DNA from: Spirochaetota bacterium
GTDB taxonomy: Bacteria; Spirochaetota; UBA4802; JAFGDQ01
Reading direction: 5' to 3'
Assembly: GCA_016932015.1 (NCBI GenBank)
Contig: JAFGDQ010000041.1
Location: 1-32,482, forward strand
Length of the DNA: 32,482 bases
The notes beneath the pieces were generated by a model. It did no database searches and had not been told where the DNA came from. It worked only from the letters and a program-made list of their open reading frames with translations. Both the position numbers and the translations under genes were made by a program. Shown one piece after another: positions 17,618-25,799 of this stretch. The first letter of the stretch is position 1, and every line of letters begins with the position of its first letter.

Positions 17618-18235
17618 TTATCTGCTGCAGAAATTATTGAGAATATCTTCTATTATTAATTCGAAAATTTCATCAATTGATTTTGTCCCGTCCAGACATA
17701 AATATCTATTATCCATGATTGAATGATAAATTCCATTAACTTTTTTTAAAAAACCGGTTTTTTCAAAAATCTCGAGCCGGCCGTTATTATTTCTTTGATG
17801 AATTCTTTCCAGAGCAAGCTCCGGATTGATATCAATAAAAAATATTCTGTCCGGTTCAGGAAATTTCCTTTTTTTGTTTTCCATTATTATCCGTTCAGGT
17901 GATAACCCCATTGCTCCCTGATATGCGGCATTTGAAAAATAATATCTGTCCAGAATAATGAGTCTTTTTCCTTCTATTGAAGGCTGTATGTTTATTCTGA
18001 CATCATCTTCTCTGTCATCCAGAAATAACTGAAGCAGTTCTTCAGGGGCTGCTTTCTCAGTCTGCAGAAGTTCTCTTATTTTTTTACCGTATATGCCTTC
18101 TGTAGGTTCCTGGATTTTTATTGCAGGTATATTATTGTCAGAACAATATTTTTTCAGCTTGTCGGAAAGAGTTGTTTTGCCGGAGCCGTCAATACCTTCG
18201 AAAACAAAAAACAGTGGCAAATTTATGTTTTTCAA
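17618..18235 (-). CDS. tmk: Thymidylate kinase
   Basis: Phosphorylates dTMP to dTDP using ATP in the cytoplasm, an essential step of DNA precursor synthesis. The 205-residue length is normal. The P-loop FFVFEGIDGSGKTTL lies at about 9-23. The dTMP-binding DRYYFSNAAYQGAMG segment lies near 94-108, and a LID region rich in basic residues (ERIHQRNNNGRLEIFE) follows. The start is TTG at 18235, with AGGA about ten bases upstream. It heads an operon with two SpoIIE-type proteins and SppA: its TAA is followed with no gap by the next ATG. Pairing tmk with signalling and protease genes is unusual, since tmk more often neighbours holB. Confidence 0.93.
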   Translation of the reverse strand: MKNINLPLFFVFEGIDGSGKTTLSDKLKKYCSDNNIPAIKIQEPTEGIYGKKIRELLQTEKAAPEELLQLFLDDREDDVRINIQPSIEGKRLIILDRYYFSNAAYQGAMGLSPERIIMENKKRKFPEPDRIFFIDINPELALERIHQRNNNGRLEIFEKTGFLKKVNGIYHSIMDNRYLCLDGTKSIDEIFELIIEDILNNFCSR

Positions 18236-18538
18236 AATTATAGATTCCTGAATCTTATCTTATTTATAGATGCTGTAAAATGTGATTATGTGTTGTATAA
18301 AACGAGTCTGAATTATTTTTTATATTTAAACTTAATTTTTTCAAACGGGTTCATAACTTAAAAAAATACACTTTTCTTGCTATAATATTATTTTCGTAAG
18401 GTCAATCAAAATTTTTCCGTTTCATTGCTGTTTGGATTCCGGTATGAAAATGAAAAACCGGTTAATTATTCTTTCAGAATCGGGATTTAAGACTGATTAT
18501 CAGGAAAAGATGGGGAAAAGTGAGTCAGGTTGAGTAAA
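18236..18538. other. Intergenic stretch between tsaC/sua5 and tmk
   Basis: No ORF of note. It holds a candidate tmk promoter and, on the opposite strand, an overlapping TGCTATAAT extended -10 (18378-18386) that would fire away from tmk. Nothing identifies a transcript from the latter. Confidence 0.4.
18382..18409 (-). promoter_or_regulatory. Candidate promoter of the tmk-SpoIIE-SppA operon
   Basis: On the minus strand, TTGATT (18409-18404) and TATTAT (18387-18382) are 16 bases apart. The implied leader to the TTG start is about 140 bases. It is the best -35/-10 pair in this gap. Confidence 0.35.
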
Positions 18539-19513
18539 TTATTTTCCTTTTTTTGATGCCCTTTTCAGTCTGTCCATAATAGCTGAACCAAGGCCTTGTT
18601 CCGGCACTTTTTCCGTGTAAATAATATCCAGGCCTTCATCGTCTAATTTATGCAGGCAGGAAAATAAATTAGCTGCGGCTTCATGCAGATCTCCTGACTC
18701 GCTTAAAATTTCAATTTTTTTAAATTCCGGCATTACAGAATGTTTCCTGAAGGCAAGGAATCCTGCATTTTTTTTATCAATATGATTTAAATCAATGTCA
18801 TTAATAAAGACAAGAGGTGTCTGTGGTGAATAATGCGAGAGCAGTTGCCCGGGAGTCTCAGGGTTTGAAGCTGCTTCTTCAATTTTTTTAATAACTTTAA
18901 TTCCGGCTTCTCTCTCTATTTCCTCAGCAGTAACAGCTCCATGCCTGAGAACATACGGTATACCATTTTCGATTTTCAGAATTGTGGATTCAATGCCCCT
19001 CTCGCAGTTTCCGCCGTCCAGAATAATTTCAATATTATTCCCCAGCTGCTTTAATACATGTTCCGCTTTAGTCGGGCTAATGCGTCCGAAAGGGTTTGCG
19101 CTGGGTGCTGCTACCGGAGTCTCTGCCCGGGATATCAGCTTTATGGCAATTTCATTTGAAGGCATTCTCACAGCTACGGTAGATAAACCTGCAGTTACAA
19201 TATCCGGTATCTCCCGTTTTTTAGGCAGAATAAGAGTAAGAGGCCCGGGCCAGAATGCATCTGCAAGCTTTTGCTCAAGAACACCGAAATTTTCAGTTAC
19301 TCTGGAAAGCATTGCAAAAGAAGAAATATGCACAATAAGCGGGTCAAAGAACGGCCTTTGCTTTGTTTCAAAAATTTTACTCACAGCAATGGGGTCAAAA
19401 GCATTCGCGCCTAAACCGTATACGGTTTCTGTGGGAAATGCTACAAGACCGCCTGATTTTATCAGATCCGCGGCTTTAATAATGTTATTCTCATCAGGAG
19501 CAAGTAAACTCAA
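18539..19513 (-). CDS. sua5: L-threonylcarbamoyladenylate synthase, Sua5 type (tRNA t6A biosynthesis)
   Basis: Makes threonylcarbamoyl-AMP from threonine, bicarbonate and ATP for t6A37 modification of ANN-decoding tRNAs. The YrdC/TsaC domain covers about 1-210. It shows GGLVAFPTETVYGLGANA, the KxR active-site motif at Lys51/Arg53 (ETKQRPFFDPLIVH), FWPGPLTLIL, and VAAPSANPFGRISPT. A linker with PGQLLSHYSP leads to the smaller C-terminal Sua5 domain (about 225-324), so it is the long Sua5 form rather than the short TsaC form. The start is TTG at 19513, with AGGAAG about nine bases upstream. It stands alone, divergent from mazG. Confidence 0.92.
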   Translation of the reverse strand: MSLLAPDENNIIKAADLIKSGGLVAFPTETVYGLGANAFDPIAVSKIFETKQRPFFDPLIVHISSFAMLSRVTENFGVLEQKLADAFWPGPLTLILPKKREIPDIVTAGLSTVAVRMPSNEIAIKLISRAETPVAAPSANPFGRISPTKAEHVLKQLGNNIEIILDGGNCERGIESTILKIENGIPYVLRHGAVTAEEIEREAGIKVIKKIEEAASNPETPGQLLSHYSPQTPLVFINDIDLNHIDKKNAGFLAFRKHSVMPEFKKIEILSESGDLHEAAANLFSCLHKLDDEGLDIIYTEKVPEQGLGSAIMDRLKRASKKGK

Positions 19514-19869
19514 TTGCAGTATCTTCCTTTTTTATTGTTAAGAATCTGATTTTTCTTTTTAATTAGCAATCCACCCCGCCCAACAGGGCGGGGGCAAATT
19601 CTGAAGAAACTATAAAAAATATTAAAAATGTCCTTTTAAATTTAGTTTCCCAGAACTTTATTATAAAAGTCAATCAGGATAAACAATCCAAAAAGTCAAT
19701 GTAATTTCCCGGACACTGTAAAAATAATTCTCATAGATTGTATTTATATAATACTTTACTTTGATAAAAAGAGTATTTTATATCTTGATAAAAAAGTGCG
19801 GATATTCAATAAGTGACTTTGAAGGTTATAAAAAATTTTCAGATGAAGATAATGGAGTAAAAAATAAAG
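19514..19869. other. Divergent intergenic region between sua5 and mazG
   Basis: AT-rich except for a GC-rich hairpin at 19574-19593. A TATAAT (19747-19752) is a possible mazG -10 but lacks a -35. Two TTGATAAAAA direct repeats at 19761 and 19785 are 24 bases apart; their meaning is unclear. An open frame starting TTG at 19761 overlaps mazG in another frame and is not credited. Confidence 0.35.
19574..19593. repeat. GC-rich perfect hairpin, REP-like
   Basis: CCCCGCCC-AACA-GGGCGGGG forms a perfect eight-pair stem in otherwise AT-rich DNA, about 60 bases upstream of the sua5 start. There is no T-run on either side, so it is not a standard terminator. It resembles the intergenic palindromic repeats common in environmental genomes. 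Confidence 0.5.
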
Positions 19870-20646
19870 ATGGAATTCAAAGAGAAAAGGCCGCTGTATA
19901 TTCTTATGGAGCTCTCAGGCATTCTCAGGAAAAAATGCCCCTGGGACAGGGAACAGACTTCCAATTCTCTCAAGCCGTATCTGATAGAGGAAGCTTATGA
20001 AGCTTACGAGGCGATTGAAAACAATGACTATGAGCATATGAAGGAGGAGCTGGGGGATGTCCTGTATCAGGTCTATGCTCATTCGGAAATTGCAGGGGAG
20101 GATAACAAATTCAGTATTGATGATGTGGCCAATGGAATAATTGAAAAGCTTATACGCAGGCATCCTCATGTATTCGGGGATGAAAAAGCAAATGACCGCC
20201 ATGATGTTATTGTTAACTGGGAGAAAATCAAAGTTAAGGAAAAGAAGAATAAGGAGTCAATTCTTGACGGTGTTCCGGCTATGCTTCCCGCTCTGCATAA
20301 GGCATACAGGATTCAGCAGAAGGTATCAAGAGTGGGATTTGACTGGGAGGACTGCGACGATGCTGTAAAGAAACTCGATGAGGAAATAACCGAGTTCAAG
20401 GAAGTGCTGGGAAAAGATCAGGAGGCAATGAAAGAAGAGGCCGGAGATATTCTCTTTTCTCTGGTAAATATCCTGCGGTTTAAAGGTATCAATGCGGAAG
20501 AAGCGCTTTCAATGACAATTAATAAATTCATAAGCCGCTTTAAATATATTGAAAAACAGGCATCTGAAAAAAATAAAAATGTGCATGATATGACTCTTGA
20601 AGAGATGGATGAACTGTGGGAGAAAGCAAAAACAGCCGTTAACTGA
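19870..20646 (+). CDS. mazG: Nucleoside triphosphate pyrophosphohydrolase MazG
   Basis: Hydrolyses canonical and damaged (d)NTPs to the monophosphate and pyrophosphate, a house-cleaning and stringent-response-modulating role. The 258 residues form the usual tandem of two MazG helical domains (about 5-120 and 140-250). The first carries KKCPWDREQTSNSLKPYLIE, EEAYEA, and the metal-binding EELGDVLYQVYAHSEIA. The second carries RVGFDWEDCDDAVKKLDEE and EEAGDILFSLVNILRFKG. GGAG lies about 12 bases before the ATG, a somewhat long spacing. It converges on the APC permease gene. Confidence 0.93.
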   Translation: MEFKEKRPLYILMELSGILRKKCPWDREQTSNSLKPYLIEEAYEAYEAIENNDYEHMKEELGDVLYQVYAHSEIAGEDNKFSIDDVANGIIEKLIRRHPHVFGDEKANDRHDVIVNWEKIKVKEKKNKESILDGVPAMLPALHKAYRIQQKVSRVGFDWEDCDDAVKKLDEEITEFKEVLGKDQEAMKEEAGDILFSLVNILRFKGINAEEALSMTINKFISRFKYIEKQASEKNKNVHDMTLEEMDELWEKAKTAVN

Positions 20647-20693
20647 CTGAAGCTGATTTTATCAGGTTGCGGACAGTTCAACCGGAAATTTGT

Positions 20694-22550
20694 TTATCGT
20701 CTTCTCTCTGCTAACAATACAAGGTCGCGTAAAGATTCCGGATTTTTAGACTGCTGCCATTGCTTTTCAAATTTAGGCTGCTGTACTATCTGGGCAATTG
20801 CCGCCAGTGCTCTCAGGTGAAAATTTCTTTCGTCCTTTGTCCCGGCCAGTACAAAGATCGCGTGCACCTTTGAATCTTCATCCGAAAAGTAAACACCCTC
20901 TTTTGACCTGGCAAGCAGAATGTTAAAAGATTTTTCCCCTTTAATGACAATATGCGGAATAGCAAATCCCGGGGTAAGTACGGTGCTGCTTTCCTTCTCT
21001 CTTTCAAGCAGCAGCTTGTAAAGTACTTTCGGTTTTACTTTCAGGCTGTCAGCCATTGTTTCGGCAACAATATTGAAGAACTCATTTACATCATTTGAAT
21101 GTTCAATGTCCAGAACCGGGCATGCCTCGATCAGGTGATCAAACCTGTCTTTTATTATATCGTCTCTTTCCCTGAGTACTTCTTTCAGTTCAGTTTCAAG
21201 AGCGCGGTCCGTAAGTTCCCTGGATGTAATCCTTTCAATACAATGCAGCAAGGCAAATTCACGTTCCTCTTTTTTCCTGCCGTAAATAAGGAATATAATA
21301 ACTCCAAGGAGAATTAAAATCAGTGTCGTGAAATAGGCTTCTTTTCCCATTTCTAACAGCAGGAAAACACAGCCTATAATGCAGATAATCTGTATCCATG
21401 GATAAAGCGGAGCATGAAATTTGGGCTGATAATTCTGCAGCTTGCTTTCCCGCATAATAATATTGGCAAGACTTGAAAAGATATATGTCAGAATGAGAAC
21501 AGTTGATGCTGCCTTGATGATTACATCAAGTTTCATGAAAAGCGATATTGATAAAATAACCCCTATAAAGATAAGTGAAACGTGTGGTGTCTGGAATTTC
21601 GCGTTAATTCTTGAAAATAATCCGGGCAGTAAATTGTCTCTGCCTAAAGCAAGCGGATACCTGGAAGCTCCCATTATTCCGGCATTTCCCGCGGATAAGA
21701 AAGCGATTATAGCAATAGAACTAAGCAAAAGATATCCCCATGGTCCTGTGAACATCGCAGCCGCATCACTTAACGGCATTAACGAATTTTTAAGTGCAGC
21801 TGCATTAAGTACACCTACGGTAACAAATACTACCAATGCATATACTATTATTGTTACGATTGAAGAAAGAATCATACCTAATGGCAATACTTTTCCCGGA
21901 TTCTGTATTTCCTCAGCTATGCTGGCTATTTTAAGCAGTCCGCCATATGATACAAATACAAATCCGGCTGTTGAAAAAACAGCTAATGTGCCGTTTGGCA
22001 CAAATGATTGAAAGTGAGAAAGAGTTATTGCCTGTGATCCTTTAAAAATATAAAAAATTAAAACCAGAAGCGTTGCAAATACGAAAACAACCTGTATTCT
22101 GCCGGCTTTTTTTGTTCCGATTATATTTAATAATACCAGACCAATACATATAAAAAGTGCTGTTAGTTGAACAGAATAGGGAGGAAATTCGATTGAGAAA
22201 ACTGCATTGAATGCAATATTTACAAAGGTTGCCATTCCAATGAGTGCAAAGGCCGATTTTAAAACCAGAGCAATCATTGTAATGAGGCCGTATACGGTTC
22301 CAATAGCATTACCCATGCTGCGGGTAACATAGTAATAGGTTCCGCCTGATTTAGGCATTGCAGTGGACAATTCCGCCTGACTCAGCATTCCTGTCATTGC
22401 TAACAGACCGGCAAGAATATATGATATAAATACGGATGGCCCGGCTTTGGCATATGCAATACCCGGCAGCAGAAAAATTCCGGAGCTAAGCATAGCTCCT
22501 GTTGTCAGGGAAAAAACTTCCAGAAGCTTCAGATTTTTTCTTAGGTGCAT
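20694..22550 (-). CDS. APC-superfamily amino acid permease with a C-terminal PTS EIIA-like domain
   Basis: About twelve membrane helices (about 8-425) follow the APC fold, with the helix-1 signature TTGAMLSSGIFLLPGIAYAKAGP and helix-2 AELSTAMPKSGGTYYYVTRS. A charged linker (about 430-465) leads to a cytoplasmic domain (about 470-615) that matches PTS_EIIA type 2. His533 in PGFAIPHI sits at the position phosphorylated in fructose/nitrogen EIIA proteins. This suggests uptake is gated by PTS-Ntr phosphorylation state, although no EI or HPr gene is present here. The amino-acid substrate is unknown. The ATG follows a weak AAGAG site. Confidence 0.85.
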   Translation of the reverse strand: MHLRKNLKLLEVFSLTTGAMLSSGIFLLPGIAYAKAGPSVFISYILAGLLAMTGMLSQAELSTAMPKSGGTYYYVTRSMGNAIGTVYGLITMIALVLKSAFALIGMATFVNIAFNAVFSIEFPPYSVQLTALFICIGLVLLNIIGTKKAGRIQVVFVFATLLVLIFYIFKGSQAITLSHFQSFVPNGTLAVFSTAGFVFVSYGGLLKIASIAEEIQNPGKVLPLGMILSSIVTIIVYALVVFVTVGVLNAAALKNSLMPLSDAAAMFTGPWGYLLLSSIAIIAFLSAGNAGIMGASRYPLALGRDNLLPGLFSRINAKFQTPHVSLIFIGVILSISLFMKLDVIIKAASTVLILTYIFSSLANIIMRESKLQNYQPKFHAPLYPWIQIICIIGCVFLLLEMGKEAYFTTLILILLGVIIFLIYGRKKEEREFALLHCIERITSRELTDRALETELKEVLRERDDIIKDRFDHLIEACPVLDIEHSNDVNEFFNIVAETMADSLKVKPKVLYKLLLEREKESSTVLTPGFAIPHIVIKGEKSFNILLARSKEGVYFSDEDSKVHAIFVLAGTKDERNFHLRALAAIAQIVQQPKFEKQWQQSKNPESLRDLVLLAERRR

Positions 22551-22661
22551 ATATGAACTCTTTTACATATTGATTGCCGGGATATGTATACAGTATTCAG
22601 CCGGGAGATTTATTTTTTGTTATCAGACAGAAAAAAATATGTCAAACACATAATCCGAATA

Positions 22662-23357
22662 TTATACAGACATTAATGATCCGGGATAATTTGTGAAATA
22701 TCCGTCAATCTCTAATGACTGCATTCTTCTTAATTCATCCTGGTCGTTTATCACATAGACAAATACCTTCATTCCCTTGTCATGAGCTTCGCTGATAATT
22801 TCAGAATTAACAAACTCATTTGAAATATTAAGAGAATAGGCATTGAGCCTTGATATAAATACGGACAAATCCAAAGGGATGCCCTCTACCAGAGGGCTTA
22901 TTTTAATAGATGAGTTATTGTTCATCATGGAGATAAACTGAAGGAGAAGACGATGATTAAAGGATGAGATGTAAAATGATTCATATTCCCACTTTTCCGA
23001 ATTGACGTATTTTTTAATAATATCGAAAACGGGCTGTGCTGCAGCCTCTCCCTTTAACTCAAGATTGATTTTTATATTGCTGAAAGAATCGAGTACTTCT
23101 TCAAGACGGGGTATTTTTTCGCCTTTTCCCGCATCAAGTTTTCTTAATTCTGAATAGGCCATATCACGAATGTATCCTGAACCGTTAGTAGTTCTGTCTA
23201 CAGTATTGTCGTGTATTATAACTGCTTCTCCGCTTTTGCATATATGGACATCCATTTCAAGCATTTCAGCCTTCAGCTCTACAGCTTTTTGAAAAGAGAG
23301 GAGTGTATTTTCCGGTTCAATTCCCATTGCACCGCGATGGGCGATTTCAATTAACAT
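22662..23357 (-). CDS. Glycerophosphodiester phosphodiesterase, UgpQ-like
   Basis: Cleaves glycerophosphodiesters to glycerol-3-phosphate and an alcohol. The 231-residue TIM barrel has the GDPD signature: the EIAHRGAMGIEPENT N-terminus with His7 and Arg8, the metal-binding LEMDVHICKSGEAVIIHD segment, and INLELKG near 117. The C-terminal YVINDQDELRRMQSLEIDGYFTNYPG places the substrate lid. No signal peptide is seen, so it is cytoplasmic, like UgpQ rather than periplasmic GlpQ. GGAG lies five bases before the ATG. It is probably a single gene. Confidence 0.9.
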   Translation of the reverse strand: MLIEIAHRGAMGIEPENTLLSFQKAVELKAEMLEMDVHICKSGEAVIIHDNTVDRTTNGSGYIRDMAYSELRKLDAGKGEKIPRLEEVLDSFSNIKINLELKGEAAAQPVFDIIKKYVNSEKWEYESFYISSFNHRLLLQFISMMNNNSSIKISPLVEGIPLDLSVFISRLNAYSLNISNEFVNSEIISEAHDKGMKVFVYVINDQDELRRMQSLEIDGYFTNYPGSLMSV

Positions 23358-23485
23358 AAAGTCTCCGTAACTGTTTTATATATATTTAAAGTTAAAAAAT
23401 TATTATTAAATAATGAAATTATGAATTTATTACTGTATAATGGGATTATTTTCTGGAAACGGATATATACAGAAACAGGAATTTT

Positions 23486-24454
23486 TCATTCAATACAGGC
23501 AACCTTGTTCCTGCCGGACTCTTTTGCCTGGTAAAGAGAAAGATCAGCTTTTGCTTTAAAATCTTCCAGTTCCGTTGCTGTTTCTGGAAATGAACTTATT
23601 CCTATACTGATGCTTACAGGGATATCTTTATCCGGAAGATGTTTTGTAAGATCTAAATCTTCAACTGCTTTGCGAATCTGCTCACCCATTTCCTTTGCTT
23701 TTTTTAAATCGGTTTCAGGAAGCAGAATGGAAAATTCATCCCCGCCGTATCTGGCCAGTATCCCATGACTGCTTATTAATTCCTTAATAATAAGAACGAC
23801 TTCTTTCAGAATGATGTTACCTTTATCCTGACCGAATTTTTCATTAATGACCCTGAAGTTGTCAATATCCATCATGAATAATGAAAGAGGCTTGTTGTTG
23901 CTTTTGGAAATATGGAAAAAATTTTCAACTGCATCTTCAAGAAAGGAGCGGTTATATACATCCGTTAAATCGTCTGTAATAACACGACGGCTCGCGTTCT
24001 CCCCCCACTGGACAATATCTGCAAGAAATTTGCTGGATCTGTTCAGGTGCTGAATTGTCCGGCTAATAAGGTGAGACAGGAGTTTTAGAGCGAGGCTGGA
24101 ATTTTCTCCGGTAAGGGCTGTAAGATCTTTTTCTTTTATAAAAATCAGCTCGCTGTTTTCTGCCGCGTAATAGGTATCAAAACGGGATTTGTATCCGAAT
24201 AATGACAGTTGTCCGAAAAAATCACCGGGCAGGTATTCTGTGTATTTTTTTTCAATACTTTCAGGAAGATTTAATTCTCCGATTATCCTGCCTTTTGAGA
24301 TTATTTTCAGTTCTTTTTCATTTTCTTCCATCATATCGTCTTTATTAAATTTTTTTAAAGAACAGATTTTTTCAATTACAGAAATTTCGTGTGTGTTGAA
24401 TTCGGAAAAAATTGATATGTTTTTAAGTATTTCTTTCATAGTTTTATTCTTCAA
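23486..24454 (-). CDS. cNMP-binding-fold protein with an intact GGDEF diguanylate cyclase domain
   Basis: The N-terminal cyclic-nucleotide-binding (CRP-like) fold (about 12-130) is degenerate. The phosphate cassette reads DFFGQLSLFGYKSRFDTYYA, lacking the usual GEL-A-L and R-A pattern. A helical linker leads to GGDEF (about 155-320) with MMDIDNF (Asp196 and Asp198), FGQDKGN and RYGGDEF (237-241), so it should synthesise c-di-GMP. There is no RxxD inhibitory site before the motif. The TTG start at 24454 overlaps the TGA of the upstream paralogue; an ATG five codons later is an alternative. It forms a two-gene operon with its tandem paralogue. Confidence 0.85.
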   Translation of the reverse strand: MKNKTMKEILKNISIFSEFNTHEISVIEKICSLKKFNKDDMMEENEKELKIISKGRIIGELNLPESIEKKYTEYLPGDFFGQLSLFGYKSRFDTYYAAENSELIFIKEKDLTALTGENSSLALKLLSHLISRTIQHLNRSSKFLADIVQWGENASRRVITDDLTDVYNRSFLEDAVENFFHISKSNNKPLSLFMMDIDNFRVINEKFGQDKGNIILKEVVLIIKELISSHGILARYGGDEFSILLPETDLKKAKEMGEQIRKAVEDLDLTKHLPDKDIPVSISIGISSFPETATELEDFKAKADLSLYQAKESGRNKVACIE

Positions 24455-25419
24455 ATATTGATCCGGTTGCCGCCGGAATTTCTGGCCTTATTCATTTTTG
24501 AATGGCCTTTTTCAACCAGGCCTGCACTGGAGTTTGAATCCGCGGGATACATTGCAATGCCAATACTTACTTCTATTTTAAGGGCACTGGATTTTAGTAT
24601 GCGGGACAGATCCATTGACTTGAATGTCCTGCTTATGTTTTTTGCTTTTTCAATTGATTCCTCTTTTGTTATGGACGGTAAAATCGCAGCAAACTCATCT
24701 CCTCTGTATCTTATTCCGATATCATTTTCTCCTAGTTCCGACTGGAGGAAAATTGCCATAAGGTTTAAAACCTGATCGCCGGCATCGTGTCCGAAATTAT
24801 CATTCACTTCCTTAAAGTTATCGGGTTTTATCATAATGAAAGCGGCATTGTTTCCAAGATTAAGTAAGTTAACAAAATCCTCTTCCAGGAAAGTCTTATT
24901 GTAAAGGCCTGTCATCTTGTCGCATAAAAGCTGCCTGTGGAGGTCATGCACCCATTGTGTCTTGTCATATAATATCTGGTTAACGTGCCAGATCCTTTCG
25001 GAGATGATTCCAAACAGTCTGTAAAGCATCTGAGCTGAGATATATGAGTGCTCCTGAAAAATTTTGTCAGCATTATATTTACCGCCCGGAAATTTAAGCA
25101 GAATTGAGTCTTCTTCCGCAAGAGCAGTGGCGCTTCTATAAGTTCTTCCGAAAAAATCAAATTCTCCGAAAGACTCGTTGGCAATTATCTGTGCGATTAC
25201 AATATTATCATCCCGGTCTTCAACACTGATTATTCCTACTCTGCCTTTTTCTACAACATATAATTCTTCTGCAGGCAGGCCCTGATTGAAAATAACGCTT
25301 CCTTTCCTGAACTGCACAAAATCACTGTATCTGGCAATAATATCTAATTCATACTCCCGCAGCTGAGAGAATATATCTATAAAACGCAGTAATTCGACTT
25401 TACTTTCATGGAGTCCCAT
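24451..25419 (-). CDS. cNMP-binding-fold protein with a degenerate GGDEF domain
   Basis: Same length (322) and domain order as its downstream neighbour, hence a tandem duplicate. Here the cNMP fold (about 12-130) keeps a recognisable phosphate cassette, FGEFDFFGRTYRSATALA. The GGDEF domain (about 165-322) has lost key residues. The first metal Asp of the DxD motif is Lys198 (MIKPDNFKEVND), and the signature reads RGDEF (239-243) after RY. GHDAGDQ and the C-terminal SIGIAMYP are retained. It is probably a weak or inactive cyclase that senses a nucleotide and partners the active copy. No clear ribosome site precedes the ATG. Confidence 0.8.
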   Translation of the reverse strand: MGLHESKVELLRFIDIFSQLREYELDIIARYSDFVQFRKGSVIFNQGLPAEELYVVEKGRVGIISVEDRDDNIVIAQIIANESFGEFDFFGRTYRSATALAEEDSILLKFPGGKYNADKIFQEHSYISAQMLYRLFGIISERIWHVNQILYDKTQWVHDLHRQLLCDKMTGLYNKTFLEEDFVNLLNLGNNAAFIMIKPDNFKEVNDNFGHDAGDQVLNLMAIFLQSELGENDIGIRYRGDEFAAILPSITKEESIEKAKNISRTFKSMDLSRILKSSALKIEVSIGIAMYPADSNSSAGLVEKGHSKMNKARNSGGNRINI

Positions 25420-25799
25420 ATTTTTTTTACTTCTTATTTTTGTTTAAATAGTCTGATTATTTTTAAAAGGCCCTTTGACCAGATTTCAGAAAAGTAATCA
25501 TTATTTTCTATTTTCATTTTTTAATCTGTTTTTCCGCCTGAGATTTTTAAAAACGGAAAATCTGTCTGCCGGGAATTGAAAATAAAGAAATATTAAATCT
25601 ATATTACTGAAACCATATACATTTTTTTTAATGAAAAGTCATCTTTTTTTTCTTGTTAAATATTTGCTTTTTTTATTCCATAAGCTTGTTATAAACTGCA
25701 GAGGCCTGTTTGTTATAATATCGGAAAATTGTATGCTTTAAAATGAAGATATAAATCAGTATTGAATCCTGTAATTCTTGTTTGTCAAATGGAGAAGAA
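25420..25799. other. Divergent intergenic region between the GGDEF pair and the VKOR gene
   Basis: Very AT-rich. It holds the VKOR promoter and a 7-base inverted repeat, TTTTCCG (25530-25536) with CGGAAAA (25554-25560). No ORF is credible. Confidence 0.4.
25711..25719 (+). promoter_or_regulatory. Extended -10 promoter of the VKOR-DsbA gene
   Basis: TGTTATAAT is a perfect extended -10, about 80 bases before the ATG at 25800. No good -35 is present at normal spacing, as expected for this promoter type. Confidence 0.5.

Noticed and set aside
18984..19541. 185-codon plus-strand open frame
   Set aside because: Antisense to sua5; no independent evidence of coding.
19761..20000. TTG-started open frame overlapping the start of mazG
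   Set aside because: Most of it is mazG read in another frame. The short unique N-terminus has no ribosome site or known motif.
21442..22011. 189-codon plus-strand open frame
   Set aside because: Antisense to the APC permease helices; no start signal or domain.
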